A stretch of DNA of 17,495 nucleotides from an uncultured Lachnospiraceae bacterium (GTDB lineage Bacteria > Bacillota > Clostridia > Lachnospirales > Lachnospiraceae), in contig CACZOG010000068.1 of the NCBI GenBank assembly GCA_902782715.1, positions 1-17,495 of the forward strand. Reading direction: 5' to 3'. How positions within the stretch are numbered: position 1 is the stretch's first letter; the number at the start of each line of letters is the position of its first letter. The position numbers and the translations under genes were made by a program. This document shows, piece after piece, positions 7,167-15,214 of this stretch. The notes beneath the pieces are model-generated. The model was not told the DNA's origin. It was given only the letters and a program-made list of their open reading frames with translations, and did not search any database.

Positions 7167-7958
7167 ATGCTTAAAGGTCTTTACACTGCTTATACCGGAA
7201 TGTTAAATGAGCAGAACAGAATGGATGTTCTGACGAATAATCTCGCCAACTCCGCAACCGTCGGATTCAAGAAAGAAGGTTCGACTTCACAGGGATTTGA
7301 CAATGTTCTCGCATACAGGATCAAAGACATGGAAGGAAGCGGAACCTGGAGAGACGTTAATATCGGGATCGGAACACCGGGCGTAAAGATCGGCGAGAAC
7401 TATGTGGATTATTCACAGGGTGCTTTCAGAGAAACCGGCAATACTTTTGATGTGGCTATTTCAGGAACCGGATTCTTTAACATAGAATTTACGAACAAGG
7501 CCGGAGAAACTTCCACAATGTATACAAGGGACGGTAACTTCTCCCTTACCAAAGAAGGATATCTTGTCACAAAGGACGGGGACTTCGTTATTGGAACGAA
7601 CGCCAACGGTTCACAGGGACACATTCAGATAGACCCCAACATTCAGGCGGCGATAGATCAGACCGGAAGGATAATCCAGAACGACAAAGTGGTGGGTCAG
7701 ATAAGAGTATCCGATTTCGAAGATTACAATTATCTTGAAAGATACGGCGAGAACTGTTTCATACCTGTTGAAGGAGCTCAGATCATCGAACCGGATGCCA
7801 AAGTGGTAAGCGGATATTTAGAGCAGAGCAACGTACAGACGGTTGAGGAAATGGTTAATCTTATTTCCGTAACGAGACAGTACGAAGCCAATCAGAAGAT
7901 AATTCAGACATATGACACATCGCTTGAGATAGCGGTTAACAGATTAGGTAAAGTATAA
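7167..7958 (+). CDS. flhO: Flagellar basal-body rod protein, FlgF/FlhO type
   Basis: Distal-rod family protein of the flagellar axial structure, exported through the flagellar type III apparatus. The 263 residues show the N-terminal rod signature (LYTAYTGMLNEQNRMDVLTN and NNLAN, residues about 4-28), a central D1 region with FDVAISGTGFF (about 92-102) and YTRDGNFSLTKEGYL, and the C-terminal helix VEEMVNLISVTRQYEANQKI that forms the paired coiled coil in the rod. The MLKGLYTA start resembles FlgF more than FlgG. The ribosome binding site GGGAG (7156-7160) fits the ATG at 7167. It follows mbl by 11 bases and precedes the FlgG-type paralogue by 24, the order seen in B. subtilis. The family is certain; the choice among FlgF, FlgG and FlhO names is less so. 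Confidence 0.88.
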   Translation: MLKGLYTAYTGMLNEQNRMDVLTNNLANSATVGFKKEGSTSQGFDNVLAYRIKDMEGSGTWRDVNIGIGTPGVKIGENYVDYSQGAFRETGNTFDVAISGTGFFNIEFTNKAGETSTMYTRDGNFSLTKEGYLVTKDGDFVIGTNANGSQGHIQIDPNIQAAIDQTGRIIQNDKVVGQIRVSDFEDYNYLERYGENCFIPVEGAQIIEPDAKVVSGYLEQSNVQTVEEMVNLISVTRQYEANQKIIQTYDTSLEIAVNRLGKV

Positions 7959-7982
7959 GATAAAGGATTCGGAGGTTAGCAT

Positions 7983-8801
7983 ATGGTAAGATCTCTTTGG
8001 ACGGCTGCGACCGGAATGATTGCACAACAGAATAATGTGGATACTATAGCCAACAACTTAGCCAACGTAAATACTACGGGATACAAGACTGAAGTTGCCG
8101 AATTCAAATCACTTCTTTATCAGGATATTCAGGCAAAGACAACTTCGGGAAACGGTGCGACCAAGCCCGTAGGTGCTCAGGTAGGTTTAGGTGTTCGTAA
8201 CTCATCGGTTACATCCAGATTTACACAGGGTAACTTTTATGAATCGACCAACGATCTTGCTTTTGCAATAAGCGGAGACGGATTCTTCGGGATCAAAGGT
8301 CAGGACGGCAATACATATTACACAAGAAACGGTGATTTTCATCTTGCAACATATAGCGGCGGCAAGCTTGCGCTTACGACCAGCGACGGAAATCCCGTAC
8401 TCGATACAAACGGCAAGGAGATAATCCTTGATTCATCGATCATTTCCAGCAAACTTACGATCTCGGGCGACGGCGAACTCTGCTATCCCGATGAAAGCAA
8501 CAATCCCAAGTCACTCGGGGTAACGATCGGACTCTGGCAGTTTAACAACCCTTCAGGTCTTGAGAAACTCGGTGAAAGCTCCTATGCGGTTACGGGTGCC
8601 AGCGGTGCGGCAATGAACGAGAAGACAACGAACGGTATCATCAAGAGCGACTTAAGACAGGGCTACCTTGAAGGATCTAACGTTCAGGTTGTAGACGAAA
8701 TGGTTAACATGATCGTTGCACAGAGAGCTTACGAACTCAATTCAAAAGCGATTCAGGCAACGGATGAAATGATGAGTCAGGCTAATCAGTTGAGAAGATA
8801 A
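7983..8801 (+). CDS. flhP: Flagellar basal-body rod protein, FlgG/FlhP type
   Basis: Second rod-family protein, 272 residues, and the better match to the distal rod protein FlgG. It has N-terminal MVRSLWTAATGMIAQQNNVD and NNLANVNTTGYKTE (about 22-35), the central block LAFAISGDGFFGIK and YTRNGDFHL, the strand LEGSNVQVVDEMVNMI, and the C-terminal helix AQRAYELNSKAIQATDEMM typical of FlgG. The strong Shine-Dalgarno GGAGG (7971-7975) is 7 bases from the ATG. It is paralogous to the preceding gene, and the pair would form consecutive parts of the rod. The proximal rod genes flgB and flgC, and fliE, are not in this window and must be elsewhere. Confidence 0.9.
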   Translation: MVRSLWTAATGMIAQQNNVDTIANNLANVNTTGYKTEVAEFKSLLYQDIQAKTTSGNGATKPVGAQVGLGVRNSSVTSRFTQGNFYESTNDLAFAISGDGFFGIKGQDGNTYYTRNGDFHLATYSGGKLALTTSDGNPVLDTNGKEIILDSSIISSKLTISGDGELCYPDESNNPKSLGVTIGLWQFNNPSGLEKLGESSYAVTGASGAAMNEKTTNGIIKSDLRQGYLEGSNVQVVDEMVNMIVAQRAYELNSKAIQATDEMMSQANQLRR

Positions 8802-8825
8802 TTCGTATGATCCGAGAGGTGTTTT

Positions 8826-9164
8826 ATGGATATATCAGGTTTAAGTTCTTCATATTCCGATCTTGCGACAAATGCTGCAAGCACACAGAATGCGGAGCTT
8901 TTAAAAGAGAAGATCAAAAACAGCGATAAAGCGAGCGACGATGAACTCATGAAAGTATGCAAGGAATTTGAAGCATACTTTACGGAACAGGTTTACAAGG
9001 AAATGCTTAAAACGATTCCGAAGAGCGAAGGCGAGAACTCGACTTTGGTGGATTATTTTAAGGATAAGGCGGTATCGGAGATCGCTTCAAGATCCGTCGA
9101 TGAAAACAACGGGGTCGGTCTGGCCCAAAGCCTTTACGAACAGATGAGGAGAAACTACGAGTAA
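8826..9164 (+). CDS. flgJ: Rod-binding protein (FlgJ N-terminal domain only)
   Basis: Small protein of 112 residues. From about residue 39, KVCKEFEAYFTEQVYKEMLK, then LVDYFKDKAVSEIASR and GVGLAQSLYEQM, matches the rod-binding domain at the N-terminus of FlgJ, where it acts as a cap or chaperone for rod assembly in the periplasm or wall. The muramidase domain found in proteobacterial FlgJ is absent, which is common in Firmicutes, where wall cutting is done by another enzyme. The first 35 residues are Ser/Ala/Asn-rich and probably disordered. The ribosome binding site GAGAGGTG (8813-8820) fits the ATG at 8826. Its place right after the two rod genes supports the function. Confidence 0.85.
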   Translation: MDISGLSSSYSDLATNAASTQNAELLKEKIKNSDKASDDELMKVCKEFEAYFTEQVYKEMLKTIPKSEGENSTLVDYFKDKAVSEIASRSVDENNGVGLAQSLYEQMRRNYE

Positions 9165-9167
9165 TAC

Positions 9168-11405
9168 ATGGTCTTAAAAGGTTCGGTTGCTTCGTTTAAA
9201 TACGTCAATGAAACAAATCATTTCGGAATTTTTATTTTAAATTGTTCGGACTTCCCCGATACAAACATTACCGTAACGGGTAATGTTTTCGGAATATCCG
9301 AAGGGGATTTCATAGAAGTTACGGGTAATGAAGTCATCCATCCCGTATACGGCGGTCAGATTAAGATGACGTCTTACAGGGCTATTCAGCCCACAGACAC
9401 AGATGCGGTAATCAAATATTTGGCTTCGGGTGCGCTTAAGGGGGTAGGTCCCAAACTTGCGGCGCGTATTTTTGCGTCTTTCGGAGAGAAGACTCTGGAT
9501 ATTCTCGAAAACGAGCCCGAGAGATTAAGTGAAGTAAAAGGCATAAGCGACAATATGGCGAGAAATATCGCCGTGGAGTATGCAGGCAAGAAGAACATGC
9601 GAAACGCAATGATCTTTTTGCAGGAATACAACATTTCCAATTCGCTTGCTGCCAAGATTTATGAAAAATATCAGGATAAGCTTTACGGTGTCGTAAGGGA
9701 ACATCCTTACAAAATCGCGGAAGACATCTACGGCGTCGGCTTTAAGACCGTTGACGAGATAGCTTCAAGCGTCGGAATAAAAGCCAATTCCGAGGAAAGG
9801 ATCGAGGCCGGCATTCAGTATGTTCTCATGCTTGCCACGGAAGAAGGTCATACATATCTTCCCAGGGAGATACTCATCGACAGGGCATTCGAACTTTTAC
9901 AGGTTGAAAAAGAGCAGATCGAGGAAGGCATAACCAATCTCTGCTTTTCAAACAAACTGATGATAAAGAATCCCGACAAGGTCTTCTTAAAAGGCATTTA
10001 CAAAAACGAAGCATACTGCGCGGGCAAATTAAAACAGTTAAAAGACTCTTTCTTTGAAAGCAGCGGCGGAGAAGAAGAGGAACTCTGGATAAAAGAAAAA
10101 CTGGATAAGATAATATCCGGCTTTGGTTTCGAACTTGATGATTCGCAGATCTCGGCAATAGAAAAAGGCGTTAACAACGGAATATTCCTTTTGACAGGCG
10201 GACCGGGTACCGGAAAGACAACGATCATCAAAGCACTTACCGAATTCTTTTACGATTTGGGAAAGGATGTCGTGCTTGCGGCTCCTACGGGGCGTGCCGC
10301 AAAGAGAATGAGCGAGACCACGGGCTTTGAAGCCAAAACGATCCACAGGCTTCTTGAAGCCAAGGCGGTTCCCGAAGACAGGGAAGATACACGTTTTGGA
10401 AGAAACGAAGAAAATCTTTTAGAAGAGGAAGTTTTCATCATCGACGAAATGTCCATGGTGGATGTGTTCCTTTTTGCGTCATTCTTAAAAGCGGTCAAGA
10501 TCGGTTCGAGAGTGATAATGGTCGGAGACGTGAACCAGCTTCCGAGCGTGGGAGCGGGAGATATTTTCAGGGACCTCATCGACTGCGGATATTTTAAATG
10601 CTCGATCCTTGATAAGATTCACAGACAGAGCGAAAACAGCAGGATCATAGTTAATGCCCACAGTGTCAATAAAGGAATATGCCCTCCGCTTGACAAGAAT
10701 GCGGAAAGCAATGATTTCTTTTTCCTTGAAAGAGGCGACAGAAAGTCTCTTGTAAGGGATGTTATAGAACTTTTAAAGAACAGGATCCCCGCAAAATTCG
10801 AAACGGATCCTTTTGAGATCCAGGTCCTTTCTCCTTCTAAAAAAGGAGAACTCGGCGTGGAATCCTTAAATCACGTTTTACAGCAGTACATCAATCCGCC
10901 CGCGAGTGACAAAAAAGAAGTTGTCAGGGGAGAGACGACTTTCCGTGTGGGCGATAAGGTAATGCAGATCAAAAACAATTACGATATGCCCTGGGTCGTG
11001 AGAGGCTTTAACAGCATCGCGATCGAAAGCGGAGAGGGCGTTTATAACGGAGACATCGGACGGATCACCGATATAGATTCTTTTGACAAGAGCATAACGG
11101 TTGTTTACGACGATGTCAGAGAGGCGGTCTATGCAAGGGATGAGGCGGACGAACTCGAACTTGCGTATGCGACCACGATACATAAGGCGCAGGGAAGCGA
11201 ATACCCCGCGATCATAATTCCGATCCTGGATACTCCGAGACAGCTTCTGACAAGAAATCTTTTATATACGGCGATAACCAGAGCGACGAAATGCGTTATG
11301 ATACTCGGCAGCAGCGAAAAGATAAAAGAAATGGTCTCCAATGACGGCGTCAGAAAGAGGTACACGGATTTCAGGGAAAGACTTAATGAGGTAATGAACG
11401 TTTGA
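9168..11405 (+). CDS. recD2: RecD2-type (RecD-like) ATP-dependent DNA helicase
   Basis: 5'-3' superfamily 1B helicase found in bacteria without RecBC and linked to DNA repair and replication fork maintenance. At 745 residues it has the normal RecD2 length. The order is right: an N-terminal OB-like region (about 1-75), helix-hairpin-helix segments (LKGVGPKLAARIF, about 90; VKGISDNMARNIA; YGVGFKTVDEIA, about 187-198), then the helicase core with Walker A GGPGTGKTT (344-352), APTGRAAKRM, Walker B IDEMSMVD (about 425-432), GDVNQLPSVGAGDI, and the C-terminal ATTIHKAQGSEYPAIIIPI (from about 667) and YTAITRATK. The start lies 3 bases after the flgJ-like stop codon and has no close Shine-Dalgarno (GAGGAG at 9147 is 15-16 bases away), so translation probably depends on coupling. 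It overlaps comF by 4 bases. Its presence among flagellar genes has no functional explanation in the sequence. Confidence 0.94.
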   Translation: MVLKGSVASFKYVNETNHFGIFILNCSDFPDTNITVTGNVFGISEGDFIEVTGNEVIHPVYGGQIKMTSYRAIQPTDTDAVIKYLASGALKGVGPKLAARIFASFGEKTLDILENEPERLSEVKGISDNMARNIAVEYAGKKNMRNAMIFLQEYNISNSLAAKIYEKYQDKLYGVVREHPYKIAEDIYGVGFKTVDEIASSVGIKANSEERIEAGIQYVLMLATEEGHTYLPREILIDRAFELLQVEKEQIEEGITNLCFSNKLMIKNPDKVFLKGIYKNEAYCAGKLKQLKDSFFESSGGEEEELWIKEKLDKIISGFGFELDDSQISAIEKGVNNGIFLLTGGPGTGKTTIIKALTEFFYDLGKDVVLAAPTGRAAKRMSETTGFEAKTIHRLLEAKAVPEDREDTRFGRNEENLLEEEVFIIDEMSMVDVFLFASFLKAVKIGSRVIMVGDVNQLPSVGAGDIFRDLIDCGYFKCSILDKIHRQSENSRIIVNAHSVNKGICPPLDKNAESNDFFFLERGDRKSLVRDVIELLKNRIPAKFETDPFEIQVLSPSKKGELGVESLNHVLQQYINPPASDKKEVVRGETTFRVGDKVMQIKNNYDMPWVVRGFNSIAIESGEGVYNGDIGRITDIDSFDKSITVVYDDVREAVYARDEADELELAYATTIHKAQGSEYPAIIIPILDTPRQLLTRNLLYTAITRATKCVMILGSSEKIKEMVSNDGVRKRYTDFRERLNEVMNV

Positions 11406-12100
11406 TAAGACCTGAAAGACTCATTTTTCCTAGAAGATGTCCGATATGCGACGAAATAATCACTGAAGAATCTCTCATCTGCAGCGAGTGCATTACGATA
11501 CCGAGACGTGTACCGTATCCGCACTGTATGAAATGTTCGAAGCATATCGATTCCGAAAATGAGGAATACTGCAGGGACTGTCAGAAAAACGATAAAAGTT
11601 TTTTAAGAGGAGTCGCGCTTTACGAATACGACTCCGTAAAAGATTCCATCAACTCTTTTAAAAACTGTTCAAGGCCTGAATACGGGGAGTTTTATGCAGC
11701 ACAGATAGCGAGGTATCTGGGCGATGAGATAAAGGATTTCGCTGCCGATGCGCTCATTCCCGTACCCCTTCACAGATCGAAAATGTTAAAGCGCGGATAC
11801 AATCAGTCCGAGGTACTCGCGAAGCATCTTTCGAAAAGACTCGGCATACCGTTAAGAAACGATGTTCTGATAAGATGCAGAAAGACGAAAGAACAGAAAA
11901 AACTGACCAATCTGCAAAGGGAAAAGAATCTCAGAGGGGCTTTTCATATAGTCCAAAAAGGTGTAAAATTAGATACGGTTATTCTGGTGGATGATGTCTA
12001 TACGACAGGCAGTACATTGGATGAAGCATCGAAGGTACTTCTTAAGGCGGGTGTCGGCAAAGTATACTTTGTGACGATAGCTGTCGGGATTGACAGATAA
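11402..12100 (+). CDS. comF: ComF-family phosphoribosyltransferase-like protein
   Basis: ComFC/GntX-type protein of 232 residues. In transformable bacteria ComFC helps single-stranded DNA uptake or handling; many non-competent bacteria keep it. An N-terminal zinc-ribbon region has CPIC (about 15), CSEC (about 28), HCMKC (about 40) and CRDC. A phosphoribosyltransferase fold follows, with RGYNQSEVLAKHL and the PRPP-binding loop VILVDDVYTTGST (193-205). The start must be the TTG at 11402: an in-frame TGA at 11387-11389 blocks anything upstream, and no ATG or GTG lies between. TGAGGT (11387-11392) supplies a Shine-Dalgarno. The start codon overlaps the recD2 stop in TTGA, implying translational coupling. 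The next gene is yvyF-like, as in B. subtilis comFC-yvyF, which supports the comFC assignment. Confidence 0.9.
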   Translation: MIRPERLIFPRRCPICDEIITEESLICSECITIPRRVPYPHCMKCSKHIDSENEEYCRDCQKNDKSFLRGVALYEYDSVKDSINSFKNCSRPEYGEFYAAQIARYLGDEIKDFAADALIPVPLHRSKMLKRGYNQSEVLAKHLSKRLGIPLRNDVLIRCRKTKEQKKLTNLQREKNLRGAFHIVQKGVKLDTVILVDDVYTTGSTLDEASKVLLKAGVGKVYFVTIAVGIDR

Positions 12101-12113
12101 CGGGGGTGAGATT

Positions 12114-12527
12114 ATGGATGTCAGAAACTGCAGAAGATGCGGAAAGATTTTTAATTATGTTGCAGGACCCATGATATGTCCCGCATGCAAAGAGGAATTT
12201 GAACAACAGTTCCATGTTGTAAAAGATTTTATCAGGAATAATAAGGAAGCCGGAATCGCGGATATCTGTGAGCAGTGCGGCGTTACCGAGAACCAGATAA
12301 AGCAGTGGATCAGAGAAGAGAGACTGGTATTCGGAGACGATTCTCCCGTGGGAATCGACTGCGAAGGTTGCGGTGCGACGATCAAAGGCGGAAGATACTG
12401 CGAGAAGTGCAAACTTGAACTTTCAAGAGGACTTATGGCTGCCACATCCCAGCATGAAAACAGCGGGGATGACGGAGCGATAGGAAGAAAGCACGGAGAT
12501 TCTCCCAAGATGAGATTCTTAAACTAA
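12114..12527 (+). CDS. yvyF: Flagellar-operon protein, YvyF/TIGR03826 type
   Basis: Protein of 137 residues with two zinc-ribbon-like ends, CRRC/CPAC (Cys6, 9, 22, 25) and CEGC/CEKC (Cys83, 86, 96, 99), and between them a helix-turn-helix-like stretch (IADICEQCGVTENQIKQWIR, 48-67) followed by REERLVF, resembling a MerR-type recognition region. This matches the small protein called YvyF in B. subtilis, encoded between comFC and flgM and annotated as a flagellar-operon protein. The ATG at 12114 is used because GGGGGTGAG (12102-12110) precedes it; an upstream in-frame TTG at 12090 would overlap comF. flgM, flgN, flgK and flgL, which often follow, are absent here. A regulatory role is likely by fold but not shown by sequence. 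Confidence 0.82.
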   Translation: MDVRNCRRCGKIFNYVAGPMICPACKEEFEQQFHVVKDFIRNNKEAGIADICEQCGVTENQIKQWIREERLVFGDDSPVGIDCEGCGATIKGGRYCEKCKLELSRGLMAATSQHENSGDDGAIGRKHGDSPKMRFLN

Positions 12528-12555
12528 GAGCACGGATCCCGGCCACGGACAGATT

Positions 12556-12984
12556 ATGATCAACGAAGAGGGAAAAAAGAAGATCCGTCTTATGACGCGA
12601 ATAGCGATATACGAGAAAACGGAAGGCAAAAGGAATGAGCCCGTTGCCAAGTATTTTCGCTCCGATTACATAGGAATGAAGATTCTCGGAGCGATCATCT
12701 GCTCGACCGTCGTTTTCTTTATAATCATCGGATTATACCTTTTGTGTAATTCCGAAAGGCTTATGACGGATTTCTACAGAATAGATCTAATGGAGTATGC
12801 TAAGAAACTGATATTGTATTATATCGGTTTTGTTGCTGTGTATGTTTCATTGATCGCGGTTGTATTCTTTGTGAAGTACAACAAGGCGGTAAAATATAAG
12901 AGAATTTTCTCCAGAAATTTAAAGAAACTGTTGTCTCATTACGGCAGAAAAGAAGACTTTGAGGAAGAAGACGATGATGACTAA
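12556..12984 (+). CDS. Small two-helix membrane protein, function unknown
   Basis: I do not recognise this 142-residue protein. It has a basic N-terminus (about 1-40), a hydrophobic helix at about 43-64, a short loop, a second helix at about 85-106, then a basic stretch (KYNKAVKYKRIFSRNLKKL) and an acidic tail ending DFEEEDDDD. By charge, both ends are predicted to be cytoplasmic. The ribosome binding site is weak (GGA at 12547-12549). Its 3' end overlaps the next membrane-protein gene by 11 bases, and that gene's Shine-Dalgarno is embedded in the acidic-tail codons, so the two are probably made together and may interact. Codon use is like its neighbours. The gene is real by context and length; function is unassigned. 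Confidence 0.75.
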   Translation: MINEEGKKKIRLMTRIAIYEKTEGKRNEPVAKYFRSDYIGMKILGAIICSTVVFFIIIGLYLLCNSERLMTDFYRIDLMEYAKKLILYYIGFVAVYVSLIAVVFFVKYNKAVKYKRIFSRNLKKLLSHYGRKEDFEEEDDDD

Positions 12985-14323
12985 GTTACGGGAAATCAGA
13001 ATGAAAGTGCTGACAATACTCAGCAAGTATGAAGCATATCTGGTTCCTTTCGGCAAATTAATATTCGCAATGATCGTATTTTGCACGATCAACTCCAAAT
13101 TCGGTTTTATGACTAAAATAGCAAAATTCCCCTTCGCTCTGATACTGGGACTTTTCTGTTCTTTCATGCCGATGAGCGTTACGGTGGTACTGGCTGCCAT
13201 ACTGACTCTGGCACATGCATACGCGATCTCACTCGAGTTTGCGGCCGTACTGGCAGTCGTATATATAATCATGTTCCTTCTGTTTTTCAGATTTTCCCCG
13301 AAGGATATGGTTGCGGTACTTCTTACTCCATTATGTTTCGTGCTTAAGATACCGTATGTTATCCCCATGTCGTTCGGTCTTATCGGAACACCCGCAAGTT
13401 CTATTTCGGTTGCATGCGGTACGATAATATTTTACATCTTAAGATATATGGTCAAAGTGAAGGCCACATTCGCGGACAGTGCGGAAGATACGGATATCGT
13501 TGACAGACTCAAGGCTTTGTTCGAAGGCATAATAAAGAACAAGGAAATGCTTGTCTGTGCAGCCGCATTTGCACTTATCGTACTGGTTGTTTATATAGTC
13601 AGAAGACTTTCGATAAATTACGCATGGACGATCGCCATGGTTACGGGCGCACTTGTAGGAATGCTTACGATCCTTGTCGGAGACGTAATGTATAAGACGG
13701 ATATTTCTATCGTCGGTCTTATCTTCGGAACGATCCTTGCATGCCTCGTGGTCAGGGTGCTCCAGTTCATTTTATTCGACGTCGATTATTCGCGTACGGA
13801 GAAAGTTCAGTTTGAAGATGATGATTATTATTACTACGTTAAGGCTGTTCCCAAGGTAACGGTCGGAAGCGTAAAAGACGGTGCGGATTCAAAGGATTCT
13901 TCAAGATCCGCAAGAAGCATAAAAGATAAAATGACCTCCGGCAAACCTTCGAAAGGCAGAGAAAAGAAGGTGAGCGCGGCTGAAGAAAAAGAAGACAGAG
14001 CCGAAGCTCCTTCAAGAAACGGACAGAACCGTTCGGGTGCGAGAAGACCTGCCGAAGAAGGTGATTTCGCAAGAGAAAGAGCGGCTTACGAAGCAAGACA
14101 GGCCGAGATCGCAAGAAGAAGAGAAGCCGCAAAGAGAAGAGAAGAGAGACTTCGAAACGAAGAAGCTCAGAGAACCAGGATTTACGAGGAACCCGAGAGT
14201 GCTCCCGTTACAGAGGAAAGCACATCGGATGAGATAGTACAGGAAGAAGATTCGGATTTGGGATTAAGCCGAAGAATGGCATATCAGAGAAGAAAACTCG
14301 AAGAAAGATTGAACAGGGATTAA
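12974..14323 (+). CDS. Multi-pass membrane protein with long charged cytoplasmic tail, function unknown
   Basis: I do not recognise a family with confidence. The 449-residue product has about eight to ten hydrophobic segments: around 21-38, two between 52 and 82, 88-106, 111-127, 131-158, then 191-208, 216-236 and 244-268, with a charged loop at 161-190. A Tyr-rich block EDDDYYYYVKAVPK (281-294) follows. The rest, to 449, is highly charged and low in complexity, with an Arg/Glu/Ala-rich probable single helix or coiled coil at about 365-401, and is surely cytoplasmic. No transporter ATPase, substrate-binding or catalytic motif is visible. The start at 12974 is chosen because GAGGAAG (12961-12967) lies 6-7 bases before it; the ATG at 12977 is also possible. 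Its TAA directly abuts the cdaA ATG, which suggests coupling to c-di-AMP synthesis. Confidence 0.8.
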   Translation: MMTKLREIRMKVLTILSKYEAYLVPFGKLIFAMIVFCTINSKFGFMTKIAKFPFALILGLFCSFMPMSVTVVLAAILTLAHAYAISLEFAAVLAVVYIIMFLLFFRFSPKDMVAVLLTPLCFVLKIPYVIPMSFGLIGTPASSISVACGTIIFYILRYMVKVKATFADSAEDTDIVDRLKALFEGIIKNKEMLVCAAAFALIVLVVYIVRRLSINYAWTIAMVTGALVGMLTILVGDVMYKTDISIVGLIFGTILACLVVRVLQFILFDVDYSRTEKVQFEDDDYYYYVKAVPKVTVGSVKDGADSKDSSRSARSIKDKMTSGKPSKGREKKVSAAEEKEDRAEAPSRNGQNRSGARRPAEEGDFARERAAYEARQAEIARRREAAKRREERLRNEEAQRTRIYEEPESAPVTEESTSDEIVQEEDSDLGLSRRMAYQRRKLEERLNRD

Positions 14324-15214
14324 ATGTTTCAGAGAATTGTTGATTTCGTAACTTCATATATGGCAGCATTCAGACTTCCCAGAGTGGGTATTCTGGATAT
14401 TCTGGAAATGATCATTCTCGCATTTCTTCTTTATCAGGCCATGAAATGGATGAAGAATACCAGAGCGTGGGCCGTTGTTAAAGGTCTTGCCGTTATTCTT
14501 GTGTTTATGGCCGTTGCCGAGATCCTTGATATGACTACCATCATCTGGATCGGCAAGAGTCTTTTCACACTGGGTGCCGTAGCGATCATAGTCGCACTGC
14601 AGCCGGAGATCAGAAGACTGATAGAGGATCTGGGAAAGAACAATTTCCTTATGAGTATCATTCTGCTCGGAGACAAACAGAACAACGGCAGATTTACGGA
14701 CAAGACTCTTAATGAGATCATAAGTGCATGCTTTGAGATGGGACGCGCCAAAACAGGTGCGCTTATTGTTATTGAAGCGGAATCTCCTCTTGAAGAATAT
14801 GAAAGAACCGGAATCACGGTTGACGGAGTTGTATCCAGTCAGCTTCTTGTAAATATTTTTGAACATAACACTCCGCTTCATGACGGAGCTGTTATAATCC
14901 GCGGCGACAGGGTGCAGTCCGCAACCTGTTATCTTCCTTTGTCGGACAACAGAAGCCTTTCCAAGGATCTGGGAACCAGACACAGAGCGGGTGTCGGAAT
15001 TTCCGAAGTTACCGATGCTCTTGTTATCATTGTTTCCGAAGAAACCGGTAAAGTCAGCGTTGCTCAGAACGGTGAACTTTTCCGCTGCCTTGACGTTATC
15101 GATTTAAGAAGAAAACTTGAGAGCGTTCAGGACAAGAAAGAAGAAAAGCCCAAGAAATCAGACAAGAAAAAGAAGAAGGAGGGCAAAAAAGATGAAGCAA
15201 AAGCTGACGCATAA
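14324..15214 (+). CDS. cdaA: CdaA, membrane diadenylate cyclase
   Basis: Makes cyclic di-AMP from two ATP. In Firmicutes this controls potassium and osmolyte uptake and is tied to wall integrity. The 296-residue protein has an N-terminal membrane part with about three helices (26-42, 48-66, 72-92) and the DAC domain with DGA at 187-189 (in LHDGAVII) and RHR at 219-221 (in TRHRAGVGIS), 32 residues apart as in known CdaA enzymes. A lysine-rich tail follows the catalytic domain (about 273-296). The ATG directly follows the TAA of the upstream gene; AGGGA (14315-14319) is a slightly close Shine-Dalgarno. The 3' end overlaps cdaR by 23 bases, the usual partner order. Confidence 0.96.
   Translation: MFQRIVDFVTSYMAAFRLPRVGILDILEMIILAFLLYQAMKWMKNTRAWAVVKGLAVILVFMAVAEILDMTTIIWIGKSLFTLGAVAIIVALQPEIRRLIEDLGKNNFLMSIILLGDKQNNGRFTDKTLNEIISACFEMGRAKTGALIVIEAESPLEEYERTGITVDGVVSSQLLVNIFEHNTPLHDGAVIIRGDRVQSATCYLPLSDNRSLSKDLGTRHRAGVGISEVTDALVIIVSEETGKVSVAQNGELFRCLDVIDLRRKLESVQDKKEEKPKKSDKKKKKEGKKDEAKADA

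Noticed and set aside
15117..15191. N-terminal extension of cdaR from 15117
   Set aside because: The extension is poly-basic cdaA tail sequence read in another frame; the ATG at 15192 has a strong Shine-Dalgarno and directly precedes the membrane anchor.
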